A stretch of 64,000 nucleotides of DNA from Nitrobacteraceae bacterium AZCC 1564. GTDB taxonomy: Bacteria; Pseudomonadota; Alphaproteobacteria; Rhizobiales; Xanthobacteraceae. Each line of letters opens with the position of its first letter. The first letter of the stretch is position 1. A program made the position numbers and the translations under genes. Positions 8,399 through 16,959 of the stretch are shown one piece after another. The notes under the pieces are model-generated. The model saw nothing but the letters and a program-made list of their open reading frames with translations. It was not told the origin of the DNA and searched no databases. The stretch lies in NCBI GenBank assembly GCA_036924835.1, contig JBAGRR010000001.1, forward strand, positions 558,001 through 622,000, given 5' to 3'.

Positions 8399-9379
8399 AT
8401 GGCCTCGTTCAGCACATTAGATCTCAATCTTCTCAAGGTCTTCGACGCCGTTGTAGAGGAGCGAAGCGTTCTCCGGGCGAGTCAAAAAGTCTGCCTCAGT
8501 CAATCTGCCGTAAGCCATTCGCTGGCCCGTTTGCGCGAAATGTTGGACGACGAGTTGTTCGTACGCACGGCAACGGGGATGCAACCAACTTCGCGTGCAC
8601 AAGCGATGGCACCGTTGGTGAGAGCTGCGCTGAAGTCTCTCGAGGCAGCCATCGAGCCACCCAAATTCTTACCTGCGACATCGGACAAGAAGTTCACGAT
8701 TGCAGCCAACGATTTCACAACTATGGTCGTTGGCGCGCGAATGCTCTCATTGCTGCGATCGGATGCACCTCATGTTGACATCACGATCAAGCCTGTGACG
8801 CGTATCGATCTCGCTGAGCAAATCGATCTCGGACGAATTGATGCGGCTATCGGCACGTTCTCGATCGTCCCGTCTCGATTTAATTCGAGCTTTTTGTTCG
8901 AGTACGACGATGTCCTCATCACAAATGCATCTCAGAAGCTCGGACCAATCACAACTTCCACGCTTGCGCAGCTCCCGATCATTGTCGTCTCATTTGGCGG
9001 CGAGCAGGAAGGCGCGATTGATGGATTTATCTCGGAGCGGGGACTAGCGAGGCGGTCGGAGATGTACGATCGAATGGCCTTCGAACGTGCGTTAGCGGAG
9101 TGCGAGACGCTGCCGCGAATAGCTGTATCCCTCCCCCACTTTCTCGCGCTTCCAGCATTTCTTGAAGGAGCCGGGTTAGCTGCGATCGTCCCGCGCCCAC
9201 TGGCAGACATGTTCGCCAAAACTTATCCCATCGCGATTCACGAACTCCCTTACACGACGACGCGCCTGGAAGTCCGCCTATTGTGGCATGAACGTAACGA
9301 AGGCGACGTGTCCCAGAAGTGGCTTCATGAGCTTCTACGACGGGCGACCGAACAGCTCCGCATCAGCTCGGTTAAGTGA
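8399..9379 (+). CDS. LysR-family transcriptional regulator, divergent to the nitrobenzoate cluster
   Basis: This 326-residue regulator has an N-terminal winged helix (DLNLLKVFDAVVEERSVLRA, then SQSAVSHSLARLREMLDDEL) and a periplasmic-binding-like effector domain from about residue 90. The NodD/SyrM/NbzR-like opening is typical of regulators of aromatic catabolism. It is transcribed away from the binding protein-pnbA-pnbB operon across a 478-bp region that carries two T-N11-A dyads. LysR regulators also accompany the known pnb genes of Pseudomonas, so a role as pathway activator responding to a nitroaromatic or intermediate is likely but inferred from position. Confidence 0.85.
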   Translation: MASFSTLDLNLLKVFDAVVEERSVLRASQKVCLSQSAVSHSLARLREMLDDELFVRTATGMQPTSRAQAMAPLVRAALKSLEAAIEPPKFLPATSDKKFTIAANDFTTMVVGARMLSLLRSDAPHVDITIKPVTRIDLAEQIDLGRIDAAIGTFSIVPSRFNSSFLFEYDDVLITNASQKLGPITTSTLAQLPIIVVSFGGEQEGAIDGFISERGLARRSEMYDRMAFERALAECETLPRIAVSLPHFLALPAFLEGAGLAAIVPRPLADMFAKTYPIAIHELPYTTTRLEVRLLWHERNEGDVSQKWLHELLRRATEQLRISSVK

Positions 9380-9974
9380 AATGCTGCGCTGCCGTCGCTG
9401 ACGGCGGTGAAGCGCCATCTCTCTCTCTGACGCTGATGTCAATTTTTACAAACTGGGGTCCTGCCATCGAAGGTTTTGGCGTCGCGATTGAGCTATTGAT
9501 AACCAATTGCAAGACGGCATACTGATACGGCAATTTGCCGCTCCATTAAGCTGGTGGCCTATGGAATCGCGGCCGAAGTAGATCGCATTCGCCAAAATCC
9601 GGAGTGTTCATCAGTCCGCTCAAGCTACGGGCGCAGAAGGAGCGAATGCAACACCGCAAATAGCTTGGATCGATTGTGCTTCGTGCCCCCGACGAATCGC
9701 GAAACACATCCAGATGATCTCGCTCGTTGATTCTTGCCAGTGAGAAGCTCAGACGGCAGGGCCAGGAGCGATTATGGCGCTCCGACTGATTGACCGGTCA
9801 TAGAGGCTATAACTTGGAGCATATTATTCTTCGGCTGGCCCACATGGGTCGCCAACGAGACGACGACTCCGGAGATATTTGAGAAATCGCGCACCAATAT
9901 CTTGTGGACGCTATGTTCTACCTACAGGATAGCGCGCGATGGAGCCGGCGTTGTGGACCTATACGCCAAAGGAT
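9380..9974. other. Intergenic region without a recognisable gene
   Basis: About 600 bp between the LysR gene and luxR hold no open frame with a start, ribosome-binding site and sensible product. A small GCCGTC-GCT-GACGGC hairpin at 9391-9405 just after the LysR stop could help termination, although no T-run follows. The remainder could be decayed coding sequence, but no residual family motif was recognised. Confidence 0.5.
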
Positions 9975-9991
9975 TTATATCGAAGATATAA
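9975..9991. promoter_or_regulatory. A+T-rich dyad upstream of luxR
   Basis: TTATATC-GAA-GATATAA is a perfect 7-bp inverted repeat with a 3-nt spacer, ending 24 bp before the luxR start codon. Its size and symmetry suit a regulator operator, for example autoregulation by LuxR. It does not resemble the classical lux box sequence. Confidence 0.45.
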
Positions 9992-10015
9992 CCTGATGCT
10001 AGAATAGCCTTTACT

Positions 10016-10750
10016 ATGGGACCTCTTCAAAAACATTACTTTGACGGCGCGCTGGACACGATTGAACGGATTCGAAACGCCGATGGGCTTTCCGCGCTTT
10101 CGGAGGTCTTGAATTCTGCCTTCACCCGGTTCGGCTACGAATCGTTCTGCGTCGTTGCGGCTCCGACGGCCAGTCAACAAAAATTTTCCGACAAGCTGCT
10201 GCTCAGAAAGTGGCCCAAAGGTTGGTACGAGCAGTACACAAGCTGCGATTTTCACCCACACGATCCCATCTCGAACTATTCACGATCGCAAACCCATTCA
10301 TTTCACTGGTCCAGCGTTTCGATTCCGAAAGAAGATCGGAAAGCAAACGGGATCATGACGATCTCGGCGCACGACTATGGAATGGTCAACGGGTACTGCG
10401 TGCCGATTCAAGGATTGAACGGCTATCAGGCAACCGTTTCCATTGCGGGCGCAGAAATCGACCCTCAAAGTGAAGCTCACGCTGCAATCGATCTCATCTC
10501 GATTTTCGCATTCCAACGCCTTGCGAGCATTCGTCACGACATGGACGCTCCAAAGGTCCTGACTCCGCGTGAGAGAGAGGTGATCTCGTGGGCCGCGGTT
10601 GGAAAGACCGCGTGGGACACGAGCGTTATATTGAGCATCTCGGTAGAAACTGTGAATAAGATCGCCGCATCGGCGATGCGCAAGCTGAATGTTCATACCC
10701 GCGCTCAGGCCGTGGCAGAATCAATTCGCCGCCGCGAGATCGATATCTGA
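10016..10750 (+). CDS. LuxR-type quorum-sensing regulator with autoinducer-binding domain
   Basis: The 244-residue protein has an N-terminal autoinducer-binding domain with the conserved pocket residues W70, Y74, D83, P84 and W98 in the stretch KGWYEQYTSCDFHPHDP and onward, and a C-terminal GerE-type HTH from about residue 180 (LTPREREVISWAAVGKTAWD). The recognition helix reads VETVNKIAASAMRKL, where many relatives have NTVNFH; this may mean a different DNA site. No clear Shine-Dalgarno sequence precedes the ATG. A luxI gene follows 80 bp downstream on the same strand, forming a cognate pair. Confidence 0.9.
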   Translation: MGPLQKHYFDGALDTIERIRNADGLSALSEVLNSAFTRFGYESFCVVAAPTASQQKFSDKLLLRKWPKGWYEQYTSCDFHPHDPISNYSRSQTHSFHWSSVSIPKEDRKANGIMTISAHDYGMVNGYCVPIQGLNGYQATVSIAGAEIDPQSEAHAAIDLISIFAFQRLASIRHDMDAPKVLTPREREVISWAAVGKTAWDTSVILSISVETVNKIAASAMRKLNVHTRAQAVAESIRRREIDI

Positions 10751-10798
10751 TTGTCAATACCCAGCTCACGGTATCGAGTAATTCCCACTAAATAACCA

Positions 10799-10830
10799 GG
10801 CTCTCCCCGCACCGCGGGGAGAGCCTTTAC
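10799..10830 (+). promoter_or_regulatory. Hairpin sequestering the luxI ribosome-binding site
   Basis: GGCTCTCCCCGC-ACC-GCGGGGAGAGCC forms a perfect 12-bp stem with a 3-nt loop at 10799-10825, followed by TTTAC and then the luxI ATG at 10831. The only Shine-Dalgarno candidate, GGGGAGAG, lies in the 3' arm, about nine nt before the ATG. In the folded mRNA the ribosome site would be hidden. The stem could also act as a weak terminator between luxR and luxI, but only three T follow it. Confidence 0.75.
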
Positions 10831-11448
10831 ATGATCAGATTGGTAGATCGCACCAATCGCCGCCGATTTTCCAGTCTGCTGGACAAGCTTTTCCGTTTTC
10901 GCCATGACGTCTTTGTCAAAGAGCGGGGCTGGACCGAATTTGACCGCGGTGGCCTTTATGAAACTGACCAGTTTGACGACGATGACGCCGCATATGTGAT
11001 TGCGATTGATGACAGCGATAATGTCGTAGGCTGTTGCCGGATGTATCCGACGCAGTTGCCGCACATGCTCTCGGAGGTCTTTCCGTTTCTTGTGCAGGGT
11101 GAAGTGCCCCGACGCAGAGATCTTTACGAACTGACCAGGTTTGGCGTCAGCAAGCATCGGCGAGGCACTTCGACCTACTCAGAACTGCTGGCCGGATTTC
11201 AAGAATATTGCTTGGAGCATGGGGCGACGGGAGCCACGTCCGTCATCCGCACATTTCGCATGCCGTTGTTACAAGCGGCAGGCATGTCGATCACTCCTCT
11301 CGGTTTGCCGCAGAATTATCAAGATGAACAACTGATCGCAGTGACCTTCGAGGTCAGCGAGGAAATTCTAGATCGTGTGCATCGCTACGCAAATCTCCAA
11401 GCACGGACATCGGAAGCAGATCTTATCCTGCAAAGGAAAACAGCCTGA
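10831..11448 (+). CDS. Acyl-homoserine-lactone synthase, LuxI family
   Basis: The 205-residue enzyme makes an N-acyl-homoserine lactone from S-adenosylmethionine and an acyl carrier substrate. The canonical LuxI residues are all present: R24, F28, W34, D46, D49, R70, F84, E100 and R103. The core reads RFRHDVFVKERGW, DQFDDDDAAY and GCCRMYPTQLPHML. Related synthases in this bacterial family (RpaI, BraI, BjaI) use acyl-CoA and make aryl- or branched-acyl lactones, so an unusual signal is possible here; the acyl group cannot be read from the sequence. The start at 10831 fits the family N-terminus, although its ribosome site is buried in a hairpin. Confidence 0.9.
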   Translation: MIRLVDRTNRRRFSSLLDKLFRFRHDVFVKERGWTEFDRGGLYETDQFDDDDAAYVIAIDDSDNVVGCCRMYPTQLPHMLSEVFPFLVQGEVPRRRDLYELTRFGVSKHRRGTSTYSELLAGFQEYCLEHGATGATSVIRTFRMPLLQAAGMSITPLGLPQNYQDEQLIAVTFEVSEEILDRVHRYANLQARTSEADLILQRKTA

Positions 11449-11643
11449 TGTGACCGCGTTCAAAACTCCAGACGTTCATTCACACTCTGTAACTTTCGCC
11501 CTCCCAGAGAGTTTCCTAGGCACTCGTATTGCTATGGTGCTCAGGAAAGCTCTCGCCGGCAACCACGAAAGCCCGTCCTCGTGATCTTCCGAAATATCCC
11601 GAACCAGCGCCTTCGTACCGCCCAACCAGACTCTCGCCCGAAG

Positions 11644-12201
11644 ATGATGACATATCTGCGCTACCGCCGTCTCAGGCTGGCACTCGAAACAGCCATCAAT
11701 GAAGCAACAGATCTAAAGGACCGCTTCCTCGCCTACCTCCTCTCCATGGCGTATCTCGAGCTGGATGCGGTCGAGCCTCGATCGCAGGACAAGTCCATTC
11801 TTGTTGATTCAGAGAAGGCCGAAAGGGATTTTGCACCCCACTTCCATCCACCAAAAGTCGTTGGCAGTTGGAACTGGGACGTCAAACGTGACCGCGTCTG
11901 TGCTGATCCGGAGGTCGCAAAGCTCTTTCAGCTCGATCCTTCGGCCGCAGCAGTCGGCGCGCCGATCGCGGCATTTGTCCGGGCTGTTCACCCCGAGGAC
12001 GCGCCCCGCCTGCAGGCCGCCATTCAACACTCTCTCACGAGTGGTGAATCCTTGTGTCTTGCATATCGCGTGCTTCGGTCGACGGGAGGAAGTCAATGCG
12101 TTCTGGCGATCGGCCGTGCCGTCCTGGATAACGGCGTCGCGATATCGTTTCCCGGAACTCTGGTGGACGTGGACGATGATATTATAGCGTCCCGTCATTG
12201 A
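11644..12201 (+). CDS. PAS-domain protein downstream of luxI
   Basis: The 185-residue protein has a helical N-terminal part followed by a single PAS fold (about VVGSWNWDVKRDRVCADPEV, then the AVHPEDAPRLQAAIQ segment). There is no kinase, GGDEF or output domain. Stand-alone PAS proteins usually sense a ligand or redox state, or act as partners of another signalling protein. It lies about 195 bp after luxI on the same strand. The ATG at 11644 is chosen; a GTG at 11581 would add 21 residues, and neither has a strong ribosome-binding site. Confidence 0.65.
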   Translation: MMTYLRYRRLRLALETAINEATDLKDRFLAYLLSMAYLELDAVEPRSQDKSILVDSEKAERDFAPHFHPPKVVGSWNWDVKRDRVCADPEVAKLFQLDPSAAAVGAPIAAFVRAVHPEDAPRLQAAIQHSLTSGESLCLAYRVLRSTGGSQCVLAIGRAVLDNGVAISFPGTLVDVDDDIIASRH

Positions 12202-12220
12202 ATGCCACCCGCGACAGCGT

Positions 12221-12239
12221 CGTCGATCTTCGATCGACG
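12221..12239. terminator. Hairpin between convergent genes
   Basis: CGTCGATC-TTC-GATCGACG is a perfect 8-bp stem just after the PAS gene and before the end of the converging DUF2336 gene. No clear T-run follows, so termination strength is uncertain. Confidence 0.4.
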
Positions 12240-12323
12240 GAGACGCGGTGTGTCTCGTGAGCAGAACATGGAAAGCGACGCCGACCATCAAGGCGTCCTC
12301 CATCGCGTCTAAGCGATGACACG

Positions 12324-13439
12324 TTATCCCGCCTTGCGCGGCCGAAACACCTGTTCACGCCAAATCAGGAGAGCACGCTTCGCCGAAGAGAACGACACCT
12401 CTTCGTATTTTCGCCGGAGCTGGTCGAGATCGACATCGGACGCCGATACCAAACGACTGAGAACCACAGCCCGCGTTGTTTCCCACGACAGGTCTGCCGC
12501 GCGGCACGCGGTTATCAGGCCATCATGGCGATGGACACGCATTAAAGGTTCAATCAGGGCGATTGGCGATGATGTCATCGCGGCGAGTGCCGCAACAATT
12601 GCCTCGTATTGCCTATCCGCAGCGAATTCAGCGAGTTTGTTTTCAGTGAGCCCACGGCTTTCCTCAAGCCGCTTGACCAGATCGACGGCGGAGCGCAGAT
12701 CACGCGGTCGCTCTGCCGCGCGTTTGGTTTGCAGCGAGATGTCGTTCACATGCCTCCGGATTTCCGCGCGCAGTTGCGCTGGAGCTCTATTCACAAGTCG
12801 GATGTGGACAGCGCTTGTGGCATTATCGAGAAGTTCACGCAGCAGTTTCGCCGGCAGATCAGCGCGTAGACCCACCTTTTCGGCCAGAAGGGGATCCCCC
12901 TTGGATGCGGCAACCAGCCGCACAAAACCTCCGCGCGTAAAGGAAGCGCCGAGATTGCCGGCTAGCCGACGGCGCACCTCTCGATCGCCGAGCTCAATGA
13001 TCGCATCCGTGAGCACAGTGTCGAGTGCAAAACGTCCGGCGATTGCCAGCAAATGTCCTTGCCCACGCGATGTCGCAACTTGAAGCAGATCCTCCTTCGA
13101 TAATTCCGACGAAGTCAGGATCGGGGCCGCGACTGCCGTATCGCAATGAATGGCCAGCCGCCGCATCACAGCAGTCGGAGCGAACGGCACGGCTGCCAGT
13201 TTTCGTGCAAGCTCTGCGAGGGTCTTTGCCTCGCAATCCTGGATACATCCGAGCAAAAGATTGTCGAAGACGGCAATCTGCTCCGGCGTCAACTGGCTAC
13301 CGCATTCAAGGAACAGATCAGTGACCCTATTGAGCGCAATGGCGCGGCGCCCCGCAGACTCATTGCTGATCGCATCCTGCAATTCCTGAATCAGACTGTA
13401 ATGCACGACACGATCCAATATTGGCCGCAGCGGCAGCAA
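12324..13439 (-). CDS. DUF2336 domain-containing protein
   Basis: This 371-residue, mostly helical soluble protein has the repeat-like DUF2336 pattern common in Bradyrhizobium and relatives, for example RRAIALNRVTDLFLECGSQL and LELGDREVRRRLAGNLGASF-like segments. The function of the family is unknown; the HEAT-like helices suggest a protein-protein scaffold. The C-terminus (LLIWREQVFRPRKAG) is basic. It converges with the PAS gene and is not obviously in an operon. The 176 bp from its start to the repeat cluster at 13616 contain no gene. Confidence 0.7.
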   Translation of the reverse strand: MLPLRPILDRVVHYSLIQELQDAISNESAGRRAIALNRVTDLFLECGSQLTPEQIAVFDNLLLGCIQDCEAKTLAELARKLAAVPFAPTAVMRRLAIHCDTAVAAPILTSSELSKEDLLQVATSRGQGHLLAIAGRFALDTVLTDAIIELGDREVRRRLAGNLGASFTRGGFVRLVAASKGDPLLAEKVGLRADLPAKLLRELLDNATSAVHIRLVNRAPAQLRAEIRRHVNDISLQTKRAAERPRDLRSAVDLVKRLEESRGLTENKLAEFAADRQYEAIVAALAAMTSSPIALIEPLMRVHRHDGLITACRAADLSWETTRAVVLSRLVSASDVDLDQLRRKYEEVSFSSAKRALLIWREQVFRPRKAG

Positions 13440-13615
13440 AACAATGGAAATCGCCAGCGAATGTAGGCGAAGCGATTAAAGGAAAGGCTCGAGGCGAACG
13501 TGAATTGAAAACAAACTTAAGATACGCCCAGTTCGTTTCGAGGTCGTTAAATAGGTGAGACTGGTAGCCAGCGAGCGATCGCCTTGGGGCCTCAGAGCAG
13601 GATTAAGGGTTATCG

Positions 13616-13850
13616 CTAGTGTGGTTCAGAGGTTCGCTCCATCTCTTCGCGGGTCTTCCAGCGAACTTCTGAACCCAAACCCCACGAGCGCCGCGGATTT
13701 GAAGTTCTTCCGAGTGAAGCCGCAAGTTCGATAAAGAACTTCAATCCAAAAGCGGTACTCAAATCATAGGCTTGCTAGTATCTCTTTGATGCCGAAGTTC
13801 GCATCCGCGCAAGCCGCAAGCCTGTGCGAACTTCGGATTCGGGACACTAG
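13616..13850. repeat. Cluster of three palindromic repeat elements
   Basis: Element 3 (13616-13688) is of the TGG type: left arm CTAGTGTGGTTCAGAGG, right arm with extra bases (GAACCCAAACCCCACGAG), and a worn outer end. Element 4 (13689-13758) is of the CCGC type, with GGATTTGAAGTTCTTC and a bulged right arm CAATCC-AAA-AGCGG. Element 5 (13775-13850) is of the GTCC type, with a bulged left arm CTAGTATCTCTTTGATG and a plain right arm ending GGGACACTAG. Elements 4 and 5 form one composite: the reverse complement of their linker is CAAGCCTATGATTTGA, and the bulges face the linker. The cluster lies in the gap before the Gly/Tyr-rich protein gene. Confidence 0.88.
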
Positions 13851-13957
13851 AAAGCTTGATCGTCCCACACGTGGACGCGTTCCAACGGTCGGGCGATGCT
13901 CGCCGTCTTAAACCGACAAGCAGCAGCGAAGAAGCCATTCGCGCGCGCGTGGCGCTG

Positions 13958-14470
13958 TTACCAGCCCCACCTGCGCCAACCGTAGCGGTAGCCCCAGACC
14001 GGCCTGAAGGGTCGGCCGTAGAATCCACCATAGAACGGTCTATACCCATAGGAGACATAACGGGGATAAACGTATGGTCGTGGAGCATAACCGTAAACTG
14101 GATACCCATAATCATAATCATAATCAGGGCCGCCATAGTAGCCGTACGGGCCTCCGTAGTAGCCGTCGTATGGGCCCCAGGCGCTACTTGCAATCGCTCC
14201 GCCGATCAAAGCGCCCGCGACCGCACCAGCGCCCCAGCCTCCCCCCCAGCCCCACCCGCGCCTGACACCCCAGCCTCCGCCGCGCCAGCCCCAGCCACCC
14301 CCACGCCAACCCCAGCCGCGGCGCCACTGCACCTGAACCGTATTTTCGGTCGATATGGACTTCATCGCTTCAACATTGGTTGGTAACGGAGCTGCTCCGG
14401 CCGAACTAACGGCACCGGCGGTCAAAGCTCCTGCAAACGCACAGACAATCGCTATTCTCCCAACACTCAT
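13958..14470 (-). CDS. Exported Gly/Trp/Tyr-rich low-complexity protein
   Basis: The 170-residue product has a signal peptide (hydrophobic stretch IAIVCAFAGALTAGAVSS, then AGA). A Gly/Trp/Arg-rich block of GWGWRGGGWG repeats follows, then a glycine-zipper-like hydrophobic segment (GAVAGALIGGAIASS), then a Tyr/Gly/Pro-rich tail. Such proteins occur in many Bradyrhizobiaceae as surface or periplasmic proteins of unknown role. The ATG at 14470 is preferred because GGAG lies 7 nt upstream; a start 36 bp further up lacks this. Confidence 0.7.
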   Translation of the reverse strand: MSVGRIAIVCAFAGALTAGAVSSAGAAPLPTNVEAMKSISTENTVQVQWRRGWGWRGGGWGWRGGGWGVRRGWGWGGGWGAGAVAGALIGGAIASSAWGPYDGYYGGPYGYYGGPDYDYDYGYPVYGYAPRPYVYPRYVSYGYRPFYGGFYGRPFRPVWGYRYGWRRWGW

Positions 14471-14635
14471 GGCTGTACTCCATTGAGATCCCGCGCATCT
14501 GCTCAATCAATCAGCAATTCCCCGGTTCCATCCCAAATGCGTCAAATTTTTCGATTGAAGCGATACCGCACCCGGGGCGGTCTTTATTGCGGTCAGCGCG
14601 TCTCGCCCACGAAGTCAGCCAAACACCGATTTATT

Positions 14636-16117
14636 TCACGCGGAGCAAATCCCCTGCAAATAGCTGAGCATCGCGTCGGTATCGTTGGCAGCCGCAACGC
14701 AGCCAACGTAGCCATCAGGGCGAACCAGCCACATGCCGCCGTCGCTGAGCGGCGGCCGAATGACCGGATCAACCAGGTCATCGAACTGCCGCACCAGCCC
14801 TCTGACCGCGTCCTCTGATCCTGCCAACAACGTGAACCGCGGCGTATCGCCCGCTCCGAACGGTGCCTGTCCGGCGAGTGGCTCTACGCGCTCTCCAGGC
14901 GCTGGTCCTATGACACCGTGAACGGCGCGTCCATTGAGGGGGCTGTGTTTGTAGCTGATGGCAATCTCACTCATGCTGTTGACCATTGCCTCGCGTACCG
15001 GGGCGAGTCCCAGCAAGAGATGCCCAACAAGGTTTCGCAAAACCTGGGCTGCATGGTTTCTGAGCGCTGCCAGTGCGGTGATACGACCGGAAGCGGTCAG
15101 CACCATCTCACCCACAGCACTACGTTCAATGCTGTAGCTATCGAGCAGTTGCCCTTCCATGCAGATACCACGGCAGACCAGAGCCAGCTTCCACGCGAGA
15201 TTGAAGGCATCCTGCATACCGGTGTTCATCCCCTGCCCGCCAGCTGGACTATGCACATGCGCCGCGTCGCCGGCAACGAACACGCGGCCAGATCTGTAAT
15301 TCGCGACTTTGCGCTCATTGATCCGGAAAGCCGTCAACCAGACTGGATCGTAAGCAACGAGCCCTCCCGGGCCGCGCTGATCAAGCACGCCTTGAACATC
15401 AGCAAGCGTAGGATCTGCAGGATGCGCTCCCGTTGAAGCGCCAATGTCGGCGATGACGCGATAGCGACCGGGTGAGATTGGCAATATCACCAGAACGCCC
15501 TGCTCATGCCAGTAGGTTGCTATTTCCGAAGCGGGAAACGGAAAGGCTTTCAAGTGTACGTCAGCCAGCATCCAGTCGGTGTCGAGCGTGCTGCCGGAAA
15601 ACGGCAGACCAAGACCGTGACGAACCACGCTGTGAGCGCCATCGCATCCAATCAGCCAGTCAACGGTTAGACGCTCTTCGCCTCCAGCAGCCGAGCGCAA
15701 TGTCGTCTCGACACTCTTCTCGCCAGCAGAAAACTGAACCAGTTCCACCTGACGCTCGATACGAATACCCAGCCGATTGAGATGTTCTTCGAGAAGACGT
15801 TCGGTATCCGACTGGGGCAGCATCAGTGCATAGGCGTAAGGGCTCTTCACGGCCGCGAGGCTGACGCGAGCGATCAGCTTGTTCGCCGCGACAATGTTTG
15901 CTCCAACAACCTTGTTTCCCGCTGCAACGAAGTTATTCGCACACCCCGCCCGATCAAGCATCTCCAACGTACGGCTCAAGACGGCGAGAGCCTTCGATTT
16001 GTCGTTTCTTTGCGGAGCTTTGTCGATAATACGCACGCTAACGCCGTAGCGGGCGAGTTCGGACGCCATAGTCAAACCGACGGGGCCGGCTCCGACGACA
16101 AGAACTTGCGGTTTCAT
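14636..16117 (-). CDS. FAD-dependent aromatic monooxygenase (PheA/TfdB/UbiH class)
   Basis: This 493-residue group A flavoprotein hydroxylase has the N-terminal dinucleotide-binding motif VLVVGAGPVGLTMASELARY, the DG motif GCDGAHSVVRHGLGL near the middle, and the C-terminal FAD ribityl motif VFVAGDAAHVHSPAGGQGMN. Enzymes of this class hydroxylate phenolic or other aromatic substrates with NAD(P)H and O2. It is monocistronic on present evidence, with an exported DUF1311-like protein 51 bp upstream on the same strand. The substrate is not identifiable; it might relate to the aromatic metabolism suggested by the pnb genes, but no direct link is visible. Confidence 0.85.
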   Translation of the reverse strand: MKPQVLVVGAGPVGLTMASELARYGVSVRIIDKAPQRNDKSKALAVLSRTLEMLDRAGCANNFVAAGNKVVGANIVAANKLIARVSLAAVKSPYAYALMLPQSDTERLLEEHLNRLGIRIERQVELVQFSAGEKSVETTLRSAAGGEERLTVDWLIGCDGAHSVVRHGLGLPFSGSTLDTDWMLADVHLKAFPFPASEIATYWHEQGVLVILPISPGRYRVIADIGASTGAHPADPTLADVQGVLDQRGPGGLVAYDPVWLTAFRINERKVANYRSGRVFVAGDAAHVHSPAGGQGMNTGMQDAFNLAWKLALVCRGICMEGQLLDSYSIERSAVGEMVLTASGRITALAALRNHAAQVLRNLVGHLLLGLAPVREAMVNSMSEIAISYKHSPLNGRAVHGVIGPAPGERVEPLAGQAPFGAGDTPRFTLLAGSEDAVRGLVRQFDDLVDPVIRPPLSDGGMWLVRPDGYVGCVAAANDTDAMLSYLQGICSA

Positions 16118-16168
16118 GACTGTTTCAAACCTCTGCCTACCCGCATTGCAAAGCGTCTGACGCGCCGA

Positions 16169-16540
16169 TCAAAACGGACCACGCTGTCTTATCTGTGCCA
16201 GGACTGCTTCCAGTTGCTTGTCACGCGCTTCGTAAACATTACGAAGACAAGAAATGCTCGACTTGCAGGCGTCCCGCTCCTTGAGGAAGGCGCGTTGCTG
16301 GTCCTGAATCTCTCCGCGTTGCCCCATAGCGACAAGAGAGGTCGAGATCTCGAACAACGTCGCAACCCGCGCTTCCGCTTGAGCGAGCCGGTAGTCGGAG
16401 CAGATCGTCTGCTCGGTGCTGGAGTTGGCTTTCGCGCAGTCAAGTGGCGTGTAATCAGCGGCCTCTACAGTGGACATCAACGAGAGGCACAGGACAAACC
16501 CCGACACGGCAAGCCAGCCGGCGGTTTTCAAATTGTTCAT
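16169..16540 (-). CDS. Exported lysozyme-inhibitor LprI-like protein (DUF1311 type)
   Basis: The 123-residue protein begins with a signal peptide (AGWLAVSGFVLCLSLMSTVE ending before AADYTPLDC) and has the four-cysteine LprI/DUF1311 pattern: DCAKANSSTEQTIC in the N-terminal half, then RDACKSSISCLRNVYEAR. Family members are periplasmic, and some inhibit lysozyme. The ATG at 16540 is chosen because GGAGG stands just before it; an upstream ATG would add 15 residues before the signal peptide. Confidence 0.7.
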   Translation of the reverse strand: MNNLKTAGWLAVSGFVLCLSLMSTVEAADYTPLDCAKANSSTEQTICSDYRLAQAEARVATLFEISTSLVAMGQRGEIQDQQRAFLKERDACKSSISCLRNVYEARDKQLEAVLAQIRQRGPF

Positions 16541-16959
16541 AGGACCTCCAGACGGATATCGGCACGCTCTTCCATATACCATCACTCAATCGTCGATCAC
16601 ATGACGTATAAGACGTCCTGAGATCGCCCAACAGAGCTATTGTCGGGCGTTATCGCCGAACTCGATTTCAGCCTGGGTCTGGTGATGGCTTGCTGCGCGA
16701 AACCGCCGTCGCGCGATGCTCTCTCTTCTCTCCCGTGCCCTATGCAACTTTTCGAGTGTGATTATCAAGGGAGGATAGCGCGTTCTCCATATCGTCTGTT
16801 CGGCAAGTGTGCAGATGTTGCAACCGCAGTCGTGACCGCGCCACCCACGCAAGGTGAATCAGTTAGCGCACTGGCCGCCGATGCGATCAGGTCGTTTATC
16901 AAGATCAGCAAGAAACTCGGCGCTTTACTTGTTAGCTTGTGGCGATGCCTACGATGCGA
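16541..16959. other. Intergenic region without a recognisable gene
   Basis: About 420 bp between the DUF1311-like gene and the end of the amidase gene. Short open frames exist on both strands, but none has a ribosome-binding site together with a plausible product. No repeat or clear hairpin was recognised. Confidence 0.45.

Noticed and set aside
10799-10830. Plain rho-independent terminator between luxR and luxI
   Set aside because: Only TTTAC follows the stem and the 3' arm contains the luxI ribosome-binding site, so a translational role is the better primary call; partial termination is not excluded.
12316-13083. 255-codon plus-strand open frame opposite the DUF2336 gene
   Set aside because: Its Arg/Ser-rich shadow composition and antisense position to a better gene argue against it.
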